Source: an uncultured Bacteroidia bacterium (GTDB lineage Bacteria; Bacteroidota; Bacteroidia; Bacteroidales; F082). Taken from it: DNA of 64,000 bases. Of this stretch, positions 36,498 through 45,479 are shown in pieces. The stretch covers positions 62,001-126,000 of the forward strand of contig CADADR010000005.1 in the NCBI GenBank assembly GCA_902786745.1, read 5' to 3'. Position 1 is the stretch's first letter. The number at the start of each line of letters is the position of its first letter. The notes below the pieces were generated by a model that was not told where the DNA came from, ran no database searches, and was given only the letters and a program-made list of their open reading frames with translations. The translations under genes and the position numbers were made by a program.

Positions 36498-37225
36498 ACC
36501 AAAAACTTAATCTGCTTGATTTCGTAACAGTGCAACGTCTGTTGCTCGTCAACGAGTTGTAGCCGTCCGAATGCGTCTATTCCGGTCATGAATAGCCTCA
36601 AGGCTTTTCCGTCGACTTCATAATCGGCCCAGGTTTGATAGCGGAACAACCGTTTCAAATAGGCCTGCTCAATAGCGGTGGGGTTGCTTTTCAGCAGCTC
36701 CACCTTTTTTATGATATGCGCTGCGATTTGCTCCATAAGAGGCTGCAAATCGTAGTCCTTGCCAGTGATCATCTTCAATGAGATGGGATGCGTCGGCCAG
36801 TCTTTGAACTGCATCTGGTTGACATTAAGTCCGATGCCGATGATGGAGAGGTCCATCATATTGGCTTTGATGGTGCTGTTGATAAGGATGCCGGCCAGTT
36901 TGCGATTGCCGTAATAGAGGTCGTTGGGCCATTTGATGCTGAACTTTTCTGTTGGCAAGAGTTTATCCAATACCTCGACAATTCCAAGCGGTACTGCCTC
37001 GGAGAGCAGGAATTGCCTCTCGGCGGGCAGAAAGCCCGTGTCGACGGCCAAAGAGAAAGTGAGGTTCTTTCCCACCTCACTTTCCCAGCCGTTGTTGCCC
37101 ATGCCTTTGCCTGCGGTCTGCTCGTCGGCGCTGACCACCCAATCGCGGATGTCGGTTTCCGATTGTAGCCTTTGCAGGTAGGCGTTGGTCGAGTCGAGTG
37201 TGTCGAAATGATGGTACTGGAGCAT
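36494..37225 (-). CDS. birA: Biotin--[acetyl-CoA-carboxylase] ligase
   Basis: 243 residues. It activates biotin as biotinyl-AMP and attaches it to carrier lysines. The signature segments are FDTLDSTNAYL, DEQTAGKGMGNNGWESE (biotin-AMP loop) and SIKWPNDLYYGNRKLAGIL (catalytic KWPND). There is no N-terminal winged helix, so it is a ligase only, not the repressor type. The start at 37225 gives a TAATG overlap with the stop of the T9SS gene upstream. The upstream extension of the frame lies inside that gene. Confidence 0.93.
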   Translation of the reverse strand: MLQYHHFDTLDSTNAYLQRLQSETDIRDWVVSADEQTAGKGMGNNGWESEVGKNLTFSLAVDTGFLPAERQFLLSEAVPLGIVEVLDKLLPTEKFSIKWPNDLYYGNRKLAGILINSTIKANMMDLSIIGIGLNVNQMQFKDWPTHPISLKMITGKDYDLQPLMEQIAAHIIKKVELLKSNPTAIEQAYLKRLFRYQTWADYEVDGKALRLFMTGIDAFGRLQLVDEQQTLHCYEIKQIKFLV

Positions 37226-38853
37226 TACTTCACCACGACCCTTTGTGTCTCGTCGCCGACTTTGACAGCATAGATACCGCAGCCGAAACGCTTCATGTCG
37301 ATTTTCAGCGTGCCTTCGCAATAGCCTTCGTAGACGCGCTGTCCGGCCATATTGTAGATGCCGACCTGTTGTTTGCCTTGGCTAATAATGTTGAGCATGC
37401 CGTCGGTCGGGTTGGGGTAGATGCTGACGCTTTGGTTGAGGTTCTCGTCTACATCGGCCGTCACTTCGTAGGAGAACTCGTTGCTCTCGCTGTCACCGAA
37501 GGTGTTACCCGAGAAGAGAGTTTCGCCACCGGCTTTCAGGCCGTAGACGCCGCCTTCGAGTCCGTTGCCGCCAGCGTCGTAGATGGTGAAGTCGTAGCAG
37601 CCGTCGCCCGTGATCTCAAGGGTCTCGTTGAACATATGGTTGGCTTGGTCGTAGGGACCGCCTTCGAGGACGACTTCTCCCGTCCAGAGGTTGGTCACCT
37701 TCCAGGTGGTCTCTTGCGGGTTGTTGTCGGTGCGGATGCTGAGCTTCATCACCTTGGCGACGTTTTCAGGGGCACCCTTGAAATCGGTGGTGACGATGTC
37801 GTTGGTTGAGGCTTCGTCGGATCCTCCGTTGATGCTCTTAATCCTCACCTCCAGCGTGTTCTCCTCTTCCACAGGGAAGCTGAACTCGCCCAGGTCCACA
37901 GTCTCCGATTTGAAGGTGGACATGTTGCCGCTCCATTCCACGTTGCCCAGCGTTTCGCCGTTGACGACGACCTCCAACTCGGCGGAGGTCAGGGCGTTGC
38001 TGCCGTTGTTGGTCAGGAGGACCTTGGGGTGGGACTCGCCGCTGCAGTTGGTGCCTTTCACGTCGCTGATGTCGCTCACCATGGCTTCGTTGGCATAGAA
38101 AGGCTCGATGCTCACGCTCGACTTGCAGGCTTGGTACACCTCTTTGGTGCCGTGGTTCTGAATCCAAGCGATGGCATCCAGTTGGTCGTTGTTATAAATA
38201 TTGGCGAGTTCCCAAGTGAAGGTGTAGGCGAAATAATCGCCAGCCTCCATGCTGCCGAGCGAGGTGCCAGAGGCAGTGGGGAGGAGCTTCTTCATCACGC
38301 TGTAGAAATCGCGTTCGCCGTTGGGTCCGGGAGCGGAGTTGAAGTGGACCTCTTTTTCGATAACGCCAACATAGAGTCTCACGTTGCCTTCGATGGCGGT
38401 GGAGGCACGACCCATCACATGGACGGTGATGGTGTTGGCTGCTTCGTCCACTTCATAGGAGAGACGCATCTCAAAAGGTGATTCTATGGTCAGCCAGTTG
38501 TTGACCATGTTTTGGCTTAAGCCGCCAGGTGTGTTGGCGAAGCGGATGCCGTCGACGACCGTATGGGGCACGGAATTGACGTTGTAGACGCCTTTACGAG
38601 AATCATTGTCGGCCGTGTTGTGCAGATACATCGGGTCGTTGGCTGAAGGCCAATTCATGTGGTACTTGATGGCGGCCACGCGGTCGGCATTGGCAGCAAT
38701 GAGCGCGTCGAGGGCAGGGTTCTGTTGTGCGCAGGGACCGCAGCCCGTGTTGGTGAAGCATTCAAAGAGGAGCACGCGCTCGTTTTGAGCGTTCAGCTTC
38801 AGTGTAAAAAGCATCAGAAGCGATGCCAAAATGAAGGAAAATCTTTTCATCAC
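37225..38853 (-). CDS. T9SS type A protein with N-terminal thioredoxin-like CxxC domain
   Basis: 542 residues. A signal peptide (MMKRFSFILASLLMLFTLKLNAQ) is followed at once by an Omp28-like thioredoxin fold with CGPC (38-41 in FTNTGCGPCAQQNPALDAL). A beta-rich middle (about 240-460) comes next, and then the type A sorting domain (SIYPNPTDGMLNIIS, YNMAGQRVYEG, GIYAVKVGDETQRVVVK). This suggests a surface-delivered disulfide-active or redox-fold protein; the substrate is unknown. A -7 box TACTTTTG (minus strand) lies at 38880-38887. It is translationally coupled to birA through TAATG. Confidence 0.85.
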   Translation of the reverse strand: MMKRFSFILASLLMLFTLKLNAQNERVLLFECFTNTGCGPCAQQNPALDALIAANADRVAAIKYHMNWPSANDPMYLHNTADNDSRKGVYNVNSVPHTVVDGIRFANTPGGLSQNMVNNWLTIESPFEMRLSYEVDEAANTITVHVMGRASTAIEGNVRLYVGVIEKEVHFNSAPGPNGERDFYSVMKKLLPTASGTSLGSMEAGDYFAYTFTWELANIYNNDQLDAIAWIQNHGTKEVYQACKSSVSIEPFYANEAMVSDISDVKGTNCSGESHPKVLLTNNGSNALTSAELEVVVNGETLGNVEWSGNMSTFKSETVDLGEFSFPVEEENTLEVRIKSINGGSDEASTNDIVTTDFKGAPENVAKVMKLSIRTDNNPQETTWKVTNLWTGEVVLEGGPYDQANHMFNETLEITGDGCYDFTIYDAGGNGLEGGVYGLKAGGETLFSGNTFGDSESNEFSYEVTADVDENLNQSVSIYPNPTDGMLNIISQGKQQVGIYNMAGQRVYEGYCEGTLKIDMKRFGCGIYAVKVGDETQRVVVK

Positions 38854-38994
38854 GAAATGTTTTTAGTGTTTTTCAGCACAAAAGTAGATATTTTTCAAAA
38901 AATGGCAATATTTTTGTTGCATGATTGGGAAAAGTTTTGCATTTTTGCAGGTTGAAATTGAATGAATTAAAATAACAAATAAAAAACCGTTTCT

Positions 38995-39723
38995 ATGATG
39001 AAAAAATCTATCTTTACACTGATTTTGTTGACCCTGATGGGTTATGTTTCGGCTCAGACCTTGCAGTTCGAGTGGGAAGGCACCGTCTTTGACGAGGGCG
39101 AGACCATTGAATGCACCAACGACGAGTTCGGCTTTGGTGAATACATTCAGCACATGCAGGTCAGAAACATCACTTCTGAACCTATGAAGGTGCTGATCGA
39201 AAAAGAGATCATCCAAGACCTTGATAGCGTGACGAATTCGTTCTGCTGGGGCATGTGCTATGGCCCTGACACTTTTGTCAGCCCCGAGGCGATCGATATT
39301 CCGGCTGGTGAAGTCAACACCGATGATCTTTCGTTCCATGCACTTTATCCTGAAGATGTCTATGGCGATGTCATCATCAAGTATTACGCTTATGAAGAGC
39401 GTAACCCCGACCAGCGCATCAGCATCATTGTCCGCTTCCGCAAGTCGGGTGTCGGTGTCACTGAGAATGCTTATACGATGACGCTGGGTCAGGCTTATCC
39501 CAACCCTGCCACCAACACAGTGAGCTTCAACTACTCGTTTGGCGGCAACCTCTGCGCCGTGGTTTACAACCTGGTGGGTCAGGAAGTGATACGTCAAGAG
39601 CTGAATGCCAACGATGGTCAGCTGAGTTTCTCGGTTGCCGACCTCCAGGGTGGCATTTATTTCTGCACCATGTTGGTGGATGGCCGCGCTGTCTCCACGC
39701 AAAAGTTCGTGGTGAAGAAATAA
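38995..39723 (+). CDS. T9SS type A sorting domain protein, small
   Basis: 242 residues: a signal peptide (MMKKSIFTLILLTLMGYVSAQ), one beta-sandwich-like domain (about 22-150), and a sorting domain (LGQAYPNPATNTVSFNYSF, VYNLVGQEVIRQE, GGIYFCTMLVDG, ending KFVVKK). The front domain resembles Ig-like folds that mediate adhesion or binding, but no specific family is recognised. It has its own promoter and a strong terminator, so it is a single-gene transcript. Confidence 0.85.
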   Translation: MMKKSIFTLILLTLMGYVSAQTLQFEWEGTVFDEGETIECTNDEFGFGEYIQHMQVRNITSEPMKVLIEKEIIQDLDSVTNSFCWGMCYGPDTFVSPEAIDIPAGEVNTDDLSFHALYPEDVYGDVIIKYYAYEERNPDQRISIIVRFRKSGVGVTENAYTMTLGQAYPNPATNTVSFNYSFGGNLCAVVYNLVGQEVIRQELNANDGQLSFSVADLQGGIYFCTMLVDGRAVSTQKFVVKK

Positions 39724-39748
39724 CCGAAAGGCTTACGCGAAAAGAATG

Positions 39749-39779
39749 TTATGCCGCTCCTCGGAGCGGCATAATTTTT
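39749..39779 (+). terminator. Terminator after the small T9SS gene
   Basis: TTATGCCGCTCC pairs with GGAGCGGCATAA around TC and is followed by TTTTT. The 12-bp perfect stem makes it a strong rho-independent terminator. Confidence 0.85.
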
Positions 39780-39815
39780 GTAAGGGTACTACCGAACTAA
39801 AAAACGAAAAAGAAA

Positions 39816-40262
39816 ATGGAAAATCAAAAGAGACTACAAAGAGACAAACAAAACAAGGTGATTGGAGGCGTTTGCTCTGGAATGGCTAACTATTTTGGCA
39901 TCGACGCGGCTCTGATTCGGCTGCTGTTTGTTGTCGCCTTCCTGTTCTTCAGCACCGGTTTCTGGATCTATGTCATTCTGTGGATCGTGATGCCGGCTGG
40001 CGACATCACGCGTCATCAGGCTGACTACGTCGTGTCGTCAGATGGTACGGTGGAAACCAACCCTGAAAGTACGAAACCTGTCGTGAAAGAACCCACGATC
40101 AACAAAGGTAGCCTTGTCGCCGGCTTGGTCCTCATCTGCATCGGCGCCTTAGGACTGCTGAACATGTATTTCCCCGAATTCAATTGGCGTACGGCATGGC
40201 CCATCCTGCTCATCGCTTTAGGCCTCTTCCTTATCATCCCCTTTAATAGAAAACAGTCATGA
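39816..40262 (+). CDS. PspC domain membrane protein
   Basis: 148 residues. The N-terminal PspC domain (QNKVIGGVCSGMANYFGIDAALIRLLFV) runs into one long membrane helix. A polar linker (about 65-95) and two further helices of a LiaF-like membrane module follow. PspC proteins help sense envelope stress; here no PspA or sigma factor is nearby. It overlaps the next gene by four bases (ATGA), so the pair probably forms one membrane unit. Confidence 0.88.
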   Translation: MENQKRLQRDKQNKVIGGVCSGMANYFGIDAALIRLLFVVAFLFFSTGFWIYVILWIVMPAGDITRHQADYVVSSDGTVETNPESTKPVVKEPTINKGSLVAGLVLICIGALGLLNMYFPEFNWRTAWPILLIALGLFLIIPFNRKQS

Positions 40263-40549
40263 AAAGCAGAAATTTATTGTTGGGGATTCTCATCCTCTTC
40301 GTAGGCGTGGTGGCCCTGTTGGCAGCACTCAATGTCATTGACTTCAGCTGGTGGGTCGCCAGAAAGCTGTGGCCCATATTGTTCATCATCGTCGGTGTCA
40401 TGATCTTGCCTCTCAAGGACTGGCTGAAAGCCCTCTTGCTGCTGGCCACGTTGTTTGTCGGCGTGCTCTTATATCAACACGAGGCGAACGTCAAGCACCA
40501 TTGGCTCTTCTCACAAACGGAGAAGGCCCAGACGGAAATGCTTGCTTAG
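40259..40549 (+). CDS. Small membrane protein partner of the PspC protein
   Basis: 96 residues with two or three membrane helices (NLLLGILILFVGVVALLAAL, WPILFIIVGVMILP, ALLLLATLFVGVLLY). The KLWPILFIIVG pattern resembles the DUF5668/LiaF-like transmembrane module, which is also present at the end of the upstream PspC protein. It is translationally coupled to that gene. The function is unknown; a role in envelope stress sensing is inferred from context. Confidence 0.7.
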   Translation: MKSRNLLLGILILFVGVVALLAALNVIDFSWWVARKLWPILFIIVGVMILPLKDWLKALLLLATLFVGVLLYQHEANVKHHWLFSQTEKAQTEMLA

Positions 40550-40629
40550 GTCTTGCCTCCCGAATAAGAAGGACTAGAGGCGAATTGCTTCTTTTTGCAA
40601 ATTTTTGGTCGCTTGTTTGCAATAATTTG

Positions 40630-40637
40630 TATTTTTG
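40630..40637 (+). promoter_or_regulatory. Promoter -7 box of the TonB-dependent receptor gene
   Basis: TATTTTTG followed by C lies 43 bases before the ATG at 40681. The -33 region is not a clean match. Confidence 0.45.
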
Positions 40638-40680
40638 CATCTTCTTATAATAGGTGTAAAACAAATTATTTGATAACAAT

Positions 40681-43026
40681 ATGTACAAACGTCAACTAAC
40701 CAAGCTGTTTTTTGCGACTATCTTTTTCTTTTTTACCTCGATTGTGGCTGTAGCTCAGGACAATAGCATCAAGGGCTTTGTCTATGAGGAAGCCACTGGC
40801 GAGCCGATGATGTTCACCAATGTCTACCTGAAAGGCACCACGTTCGGCGGCTCGACCAACGAGAACGGTTACTTCAATATCAACCGAATCCCCGACGGCA
40901 ACTATACCTTGCTGATCACCAGCGTGGGTTTTGATACGATTTCGGAGAATTTCTCCTTGTCGAAAGGTCAAAGCATCAGCCGTAAGTATTTTCTGAAGGA
41001 AACCAGCAAACAGTTGGAGACGGTGACCATCACAGCCGACAAGATCGAGGCCCGTTCTGAGACCAAGACGTCGGTCATCACCGTGACACCTAAGACGATT
41101 ACGAAGATCCCCAGCGTGGGCGGTCAAGCCGACTTCGCCCAATACCTGCAGGTGGTGCCTGGCGTCATTTTCACTGGCGACCAGGGCGGACAACTCTACA
41201 TCCGTGGTGGCTCGCCCATCCAAAACAAGGTGTTGCTCGACGGTATGGTGATCTATAACCCCTTCCATTCCATCGGTCTGTTCTCGGTGTTCGACACCGA
41301 TATCATCCGTAACGCTGATGTCTACACGGGTGGCTTTGGCGCTGAATACAGCGGCCGTATTTCTTCCATCATGGATATCTCCACCCGCGACGGTAACAAG
41401 AAACGTATCTCGGGTAAGATTGGTGGCAACTGCTTCGGTGCGAAGGTGATGATTGAGGGACCCCTCAAGAAGGCCAAGAATCCCGACGACGCCACAGCTT
41501 CGTTCATCATCTCTGCAAAGAACTCCTATCTTGAACAATCCAGCAAGGTGTTGTATCCCTATGCCTCAGAGACGGGTTTGCCGTTCAACTTCCAAGATAT
41601 CTACGGTAAGGTGTCGATCAACGCGCCCAACGGCAGTAAGTTCAACCTCTTCGGTTTCTCGTTCAACGACCAGGTGAACAACTATATGTCGCTGTCCGAC
41701 TTCGGATGGAATTCGTTTGGCGCAGGCTCCAACTTCCTCGTCATCCCCGGCAAGGCCCCTGTGATGATTGAAGGTACCGTCGCTTATTCGAGCTATACCT
41801 CCCGCATGAAGGAAACCGACAACCCCGACCGCTATAGCAACATCAACGGCTTCAACATGGGCTTCGACTTCAGCCAGTTCATGGGTAAGAATACCTTGAA
41901 GTATGGTATCGAGATGCTCGGCTACACCACCGACTATCAGACCTATAGCGTCTACGGACACAACAAGATCGGTTCGAAAGTCAATTCCACGGAGATTGGT
42001 GTCTATGCGAAATACAAGGCTGTGCTCGGCAAGTTCTTGCTCGAACCCAGCTTCCGCTTGCAATACTATGCCTCGTTGCCCGACATCTCGCCTGAGCCTC
42101 GTCTCGCAGTGAAGTACAATGCCACCGACCGTTTGCGCCTGAAAGCGGCTGCAGGTATGTATTCGCAGAATTTTGTTGCCGCCACCAGCGATCGTGACGT
42201 GGTCAACCTGTTCTACGGCTTCCTCTCGGGTATCAACAACATGCCGAAGACCTTTGACGGCAAGCCCATCACCAGCTTCCTGCAGAAGGCCAACCACTAC
42301 ATCTTGGGTACTGAGTTTGACCTGACGAGTAAGGCCACCGTGAATATTGAGGGCTATTGGAAAGACTTCGTGCAGCTGACCAATATCAACCGCAACAAGC
42401 TGTACAACGAGACCGAGTTGAACTCCGACATTCCCGACCTGCTGAAGAAAGACTTCACCAAGGAGACGGGCGACGCCTACGGTTTCGATATCTCAGTGAA
42501 ATATGAAGACCAGCACTGGTACCTTTGGGCTGTCTATGCCTTGGGCTTCGTGACACGTGAATATGAAAAAGCCGTTGAGAATGGCGTGGAGATGGTGCAA
42601 TATGCGCCTCACTTCGACCGCCGTCATAACGTCAACCTTATCTTGACCTACACGGCTGGCTCGAAGCGCCAGTGGGAGTTCAGCGGTCGTTGGAACTTCG
42701 GTACCGGCTTCCCGTTCACCCAGGTGCAAGGTTTCTATGAGTACTATCCCTTCCAAGATGGCATCAACTTTGACTATACAACCACAAACGGAGAGCTGGG
42801 CGTGCTCTATGGCGAGCTTAACGGTGGCCGTCTGCCTACCTACCATCGCTTCGACATCGACGTGAAACGTAAGTTCTTCTTCACGGAGAATGTGATGCTG
42901 GAGGCCGACTTCAGCGTGACCAACGTCTATAACCGCCACAACGTGTTCTACGTCAACTTGGTTACCAGCGACATAGCACGTCAGCTGCCCATCCTCCCGA
43001 CCTTGGGTTTGACCCTGTCGTTCTGA
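40681..43026 (+). CDS. TonB-dependent outer membrane receptor with carboxypeptidase-like domain
   Basis: 781 residues: a signal peptide, a CarboxypepD_reg-like beta domain (about 28-115, IKGFVYEEATGEPMMFTNVY), a plug (about 120-230, with IYIRGGSPIQNKVLLDGM-type signature LYIRGGSPIQNKVLLDG) and a 22-strand-type barrel ending in an aromatic residue (LPTLGLTLSF). It imports a large or scarce ligand using TonB energy. No SusD-like partner follows, so it is not a classical glycan-utilisation pair; the ligand is unknown. It lies 31 bases before the CpcT-like gene, which may be co-transcribed. Confidence 0.9.
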   Translation: MYKRQLTKLFFATIFFFFTSIVAVAQDNSIKGFVYEEATGEPMMFTNVYLKGTTFGGSTNENGYFNINRIPDGNYTLLITSVGFDTISENFSLSKGQSISRKYFLKETSKQLETVTITADKIEARSETKTSVITVTPKTITKIPSVGGQADFAQYLQVVPGVIFTGDQGGQLYIRGGSPIQNKVLLDGMVIYNPFHSIGLFSVFDTDIIRNADVYTGGFGAEYSGRISSIMDISTRDGNKKRISGKIGGNCFGAKVMIEGPLKKAKNPDDATASFIISAKNSYLEQSSKVLYPYASETGLPFNFQDIYGKVSINAPNGSKFNLFGFSFNDQVNNYMSLSDFGWNSFGAGSNFLVIPGKAPVMIEGTVAYSSYTSRMKETDNPDRYSNINGFNMGFDFSQFMGKNTLKYGIEMLGYTTDYQTYSVYGHNKIGSKVNSTEIGVYAKYKAVLGKFLLEPSFRLQYYASLPDISPEPRLAVKYNATDRLRLKAAAGMYSQNFVAATSDRDVVNLFYGFLSGINNMPKTFDGKPITSFLQKANHYILGTEFDLTSKATVNIEGYWKDFVQLTNINRNKLYNETELNSDIPDLLKKDFTKETGDAYGFDISVKYEDQHWYLWAVYALGFVTREYEKAVENGVEMVQYAPHFDRRHNVNLILTYTAGSKRQWEFSGRWNFGTGFPFTQVQGFYEYYPFQDGINFDYTTTNGELGVLYGELNGGRLPTYHRFDIDVKRKFFFTENVMLEADFSVTNVYNRHNVFYVNLVTSDIARQLPILPTLGLTLSF

Positions 43027-43057
43027 TGGAACTAATAAGAGAAAAAGGAATCTGAAT

Positions 43058-43654
43058 ATGAAAAGACTAGCATTGATATTGGCCGCTATCATGGTGACAT
43101 TTAGTGGCTTCGCACAGAAGTTTACGGAAGAAGACGCCAAGCAGTTCTATCGTACCATGCAAGGCGACTACAACGTCATCGTGAACGATTCGACGACGGC
43201 CACGGCCCATTTCACCCCGATTTGGGAAAACATGGGCAACCGCTTCCAATGGATGTATGTTGAAGTGATCAAAGACAAGAAAGTCATCCTTCAGAAGGTG
43301 CTTGAAGTGAAGCCGAAGAATGACAAACTGTTCCGCGTGTATGTCTACGACCTGAAGAACCCTGCCGAGTTTGTCGGGAAATGGGGCAACCGCAACTATT
43401 TCGACGGCTTCAACACCAGCATCCTCAAGGGAAAGAAACGCATGACCTTTGTGAAGACTTCCGATTTCTCCTATCAAACCAATAGCGGTCCCAAACGTAT
43501 CAAAGGCATCGACTGTTTCCCGAATGGCGATCTCTTGCACTTCAAGTTCGTGCAGGAGGACGAGCGCTTCTACATCAAGCGGATACCTAAGGGAACGAGT
43601 AAGATCATCGGCTATCAGGGCCTCAAGGAACTGACCGACGGTCCTATCGGATAA
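43058..43654 (+). CDS. CpcT/CpeT (DUF1001)-like exported protein
   Basis: 198 residues with a signal peptide (MKRLALILAAIMVTFSGFAQ). The body, with YRTMQGDYN, WENMGNRFQWMYVEVIKD and LFRVYVYDLKNPAEFVGKW, follows the pattern of the CpcT/CpeT chromophore-lyase fold. That family also occurs in bacteria without phycobilins, where its role is unknown. It starts 31 bases after the TonB-dependent receptor gene and ends at a terminator, so the two may act together. The family call is moderate. Confidence 0.55.
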   Translation: MKRLALILAAIMVTFSGFAQKFTEEDAKQFYRTMQGDYNVIVNDSTTATAHFTPIWENMGNRFQWMYVEVIKDKKVILQKVLEVKPKNDKLFRVYVYDLKNPAEFVGKWGNRNYFDGFNTSILKGKKRMTFVKTSDFSYQTNSGPKRIKGIDCFPNGDLLHFKFVQEDERFYIKRIPKGTSKIIGYQGLKELTDGPIG

Positions 43655-43656
43655 AC

Positions 43657-43683
43657 AAAAAAAGCGGCAATCGCCGCTTTTTT
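43657..43683. terminator. Bidirectional terminator between the CpcT-like and fucosidase genes
   Basis: An A-rich run, GCGGC, AATC, GCCGC and a T run form a compact stem with A/T flanks. It serves both convergent genes. Confidence 0.8.
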
Positions 43684-45413
43684 CATTTCATCTTGAACAC
43701 CCAAGCCGCTGTGCTGCGGATGTCACTGTGTTTTAGCCCACCTGTATCAATGTAGAGTTGGCCGTCTTTGTATTTCCAAGGCAGTGTCTTCGGGCATCCC
43801 AACAGGGTGACCTTCATGTTGTCGGCAGGCTTGTCGAGGTTCAACACCAACTGGTCTTCTGGATAATCCAAAGCGATGGCGTAAAGGGCGTCTTTGCCTT
43901 GTGTGTAGCAGATGTTGGGCTGCTCGCAGGTGTAGGTACCCATCAGACCCTCTATGGGTAGCGCGGATTCTGCTTTATAAAAGCCTTGCGCTACTTGTCT
44001 CTCCATTTGTTTCGACGACACGTACAAGGTTATTGAGGCTTCCAGTTCGTCTTCCTCGTAGAAAACGTCAATGCTGTGTTGACCTTCAGAGAGCTTTATT
44101 TTGCCTGTGGGCAATTTCTTCGTGTCTTCAATTACGGTTTGCCCATCGATAACGAGTTTTGCGTAATCATCAGTTTGGATTTCAAAGGTGTAGGTGCCTT
44201 TCCCACAGTCGAAATAACCTTCCCAGTGGGCTTGAAAGTGGTCGCAGCTGATGTATGGGGCGGGCGAATTGCGCTTCCAATCGAAATCAATTACCGTGTC
44301 ATTGAGCACCTGCAAGACGGGTTTCATCTCATAGAATTTCTTGTATGGCCGTGTGCCGTAGATGGCTTCACCATTGATATCAAGCCACTTGCCGAGATCC
44401 AACAATCTTTCTTGCTGTAACAACGGAATCTTGCCATCAGCGGCAGGGCCCACATTGAGGGTCATGCCGCCACCTGCTGCCACGAGGACGCAGAAATGAC
44501 GGATGAGTTCATCGGAGGTCATATAGTTTTCCAATGGCTCGTTGCGGTTGAGGCCGAAGCTGCGGCCCAGGCCACGGCATTCCGCCCAAGGCCTGTCGGT
44601 GAGGGTGATGCCCGCGCTGTATTCAGGCGTGCGGAAACCGTGTTGCTGTCCGTCGCCCCAGCGGTCGTTGACGATGGCGTCTTTGCCCACGGTGTTGTAG
44701 TACCACGAGATGAGTTCGGTGGCGTGCCATTGCTTCGCGCTGTTGCGCCATTCGCCGTCGGTGAAGAGGACGGTGGGCTTGTATTTGGTGACAAGTTCCT
44801 TGAACTGCGGAATCATGTGGGTGTCGACGTATGTGCCAATGTTTTCGTCAGGGTCGACATACCAGCGGTGGATGTCGCTTTTCCATTCGGGCAGGGAGTA
44901 ATAGAAGCCCATTTTGAGGCCTTTTTTGCGGACGGCGTCGGTCAGCTCACCGCAGATGTCGCGGTGCGGACCGACTTCAACGGAGTTCCAGCCTGGCGCA
45001 TATTGGCTCGGCCAGAGGCAGAAGCCGTCGTGGTGCTTCGTGACCAACAGGACGTATTTTGCTCCCGATTTCTTGAACAACTCTGCCCATTCGTCAGGGT
45101 CCCAGAGTTCGGCTTTCCACATGGGTGCAAAGTCCTCATATTTGAAGTCCTTGCCATAGATGCGCTCTTGGAAAGCTTTGCGGTCGTCATTGGTCATCAG
45201 GCCACGGTAGTACCACTCGGCATAGCCTTCGAGGCTGGCGTAGGCGGGCACGGAATACACACCCCAATGGATGAAGATGCCCAGTTTGGCGTCGGAGAAC
45301 CACTGTGGATAGCCACGCTCGTTGATGGATTCCCAAGTGGGTTGCACCTGTGCGGAAAGGAGGTTGCTGAAAAGCAACGCTGTGATGAGATAAAAGGTTT
45401 TCTTCGCTTTCAT
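43683..45413 (-). CDS. Alpha-L-fucosidase (GH29) with PA14-like domain
   Basis: 576 residues: a signal peptide (MKAKKTFYLITALLFSNLLSAQ), the GH29 catalytic barrel (WFSDAKLGIFIHWGVYSVPAY, KHHDGFCLWPS, WYYNTVGKDAIVNDRWG with nucleophile Asp250) and a C-terminal PA14-like sugar-binding domain (GKGTYTFEIQTDDYAKLVI). It releases terminal fucose from host or plant glycans. The start at 45413 begins the signal peptide. The frame stays open 107 codons further upstream but would overlap the divergent GH13 gene and its promoter. A -7 box TACCTTTG (minus strand) is at 45420-45427. Confidence 0.9.
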   Translation of the reverse strand: MKAKKTFYLITALLFSNLLSAQVQPTWESINERGYPQWFSDAKLGIFIHWGVYSVPAYASLEGYAEWYYRGLMTNDDRKAFQERIYGKDFKYEDFAPMWKAELWDPDEWAELFKKSGAKYVLLVTKHHDGFCLWPSQYAPGWNSVEVGPHRDICGELTDAVRKKGLKMGFYYSLPEWKSDIHRWYVDPDENIGTYVDTHMIPQFKELVTKYKPTVLFTDGEWRNSAKQWHATELISWYYNTVGKDAIVNDRWGDGQQHGFRTPEYSAGITLTDRPWAECRGLGRSFGLNRNEPLENYMTSDELIRHFCVLVAAGGGMTLNVGPAADGKIPLLQQERLLDLGKWLDINGEAIYGTRPYKKFYEMKPVLQVLNDTVIDFDWKRNSPAPYISCDHFQAHWEGYFDCGKGTYTFEIQTDDYAKLVIDGQTVIEDTKKLPTGKIKLSEGQHSIDVFYEEDELEASITLYVSSKQMERQVAQGFYKAESALPIEGLMGTYTCEQPNICYTQGKDALYAIALDYPEDQLVLNLDKPADNMKVTLLGCPKTLPWKYKDGQLYIDTGGLKHSDIRSTAAWVFKMK

Positions 45414-45444
45414 AATGTGCAAAGGTAGTACAATTTTCATTGTT

Positions 45445-45475
45445 TTGGTTTTTTGTACAAGTTTTTCTAATTTTG
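45445..45475 (+). promoter_or_regulatory. Promoter of the GH13 gene (near-leaderless)
   Basis: TTG (45445-45447), 20 bases, TAATTTTG (45468-45475). The start codon is at 45480, only four bases after the -7 box, so the mRNA would have almost no leader. Confidence 0.65.
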
Positions 45476-45479
45476 CCGT

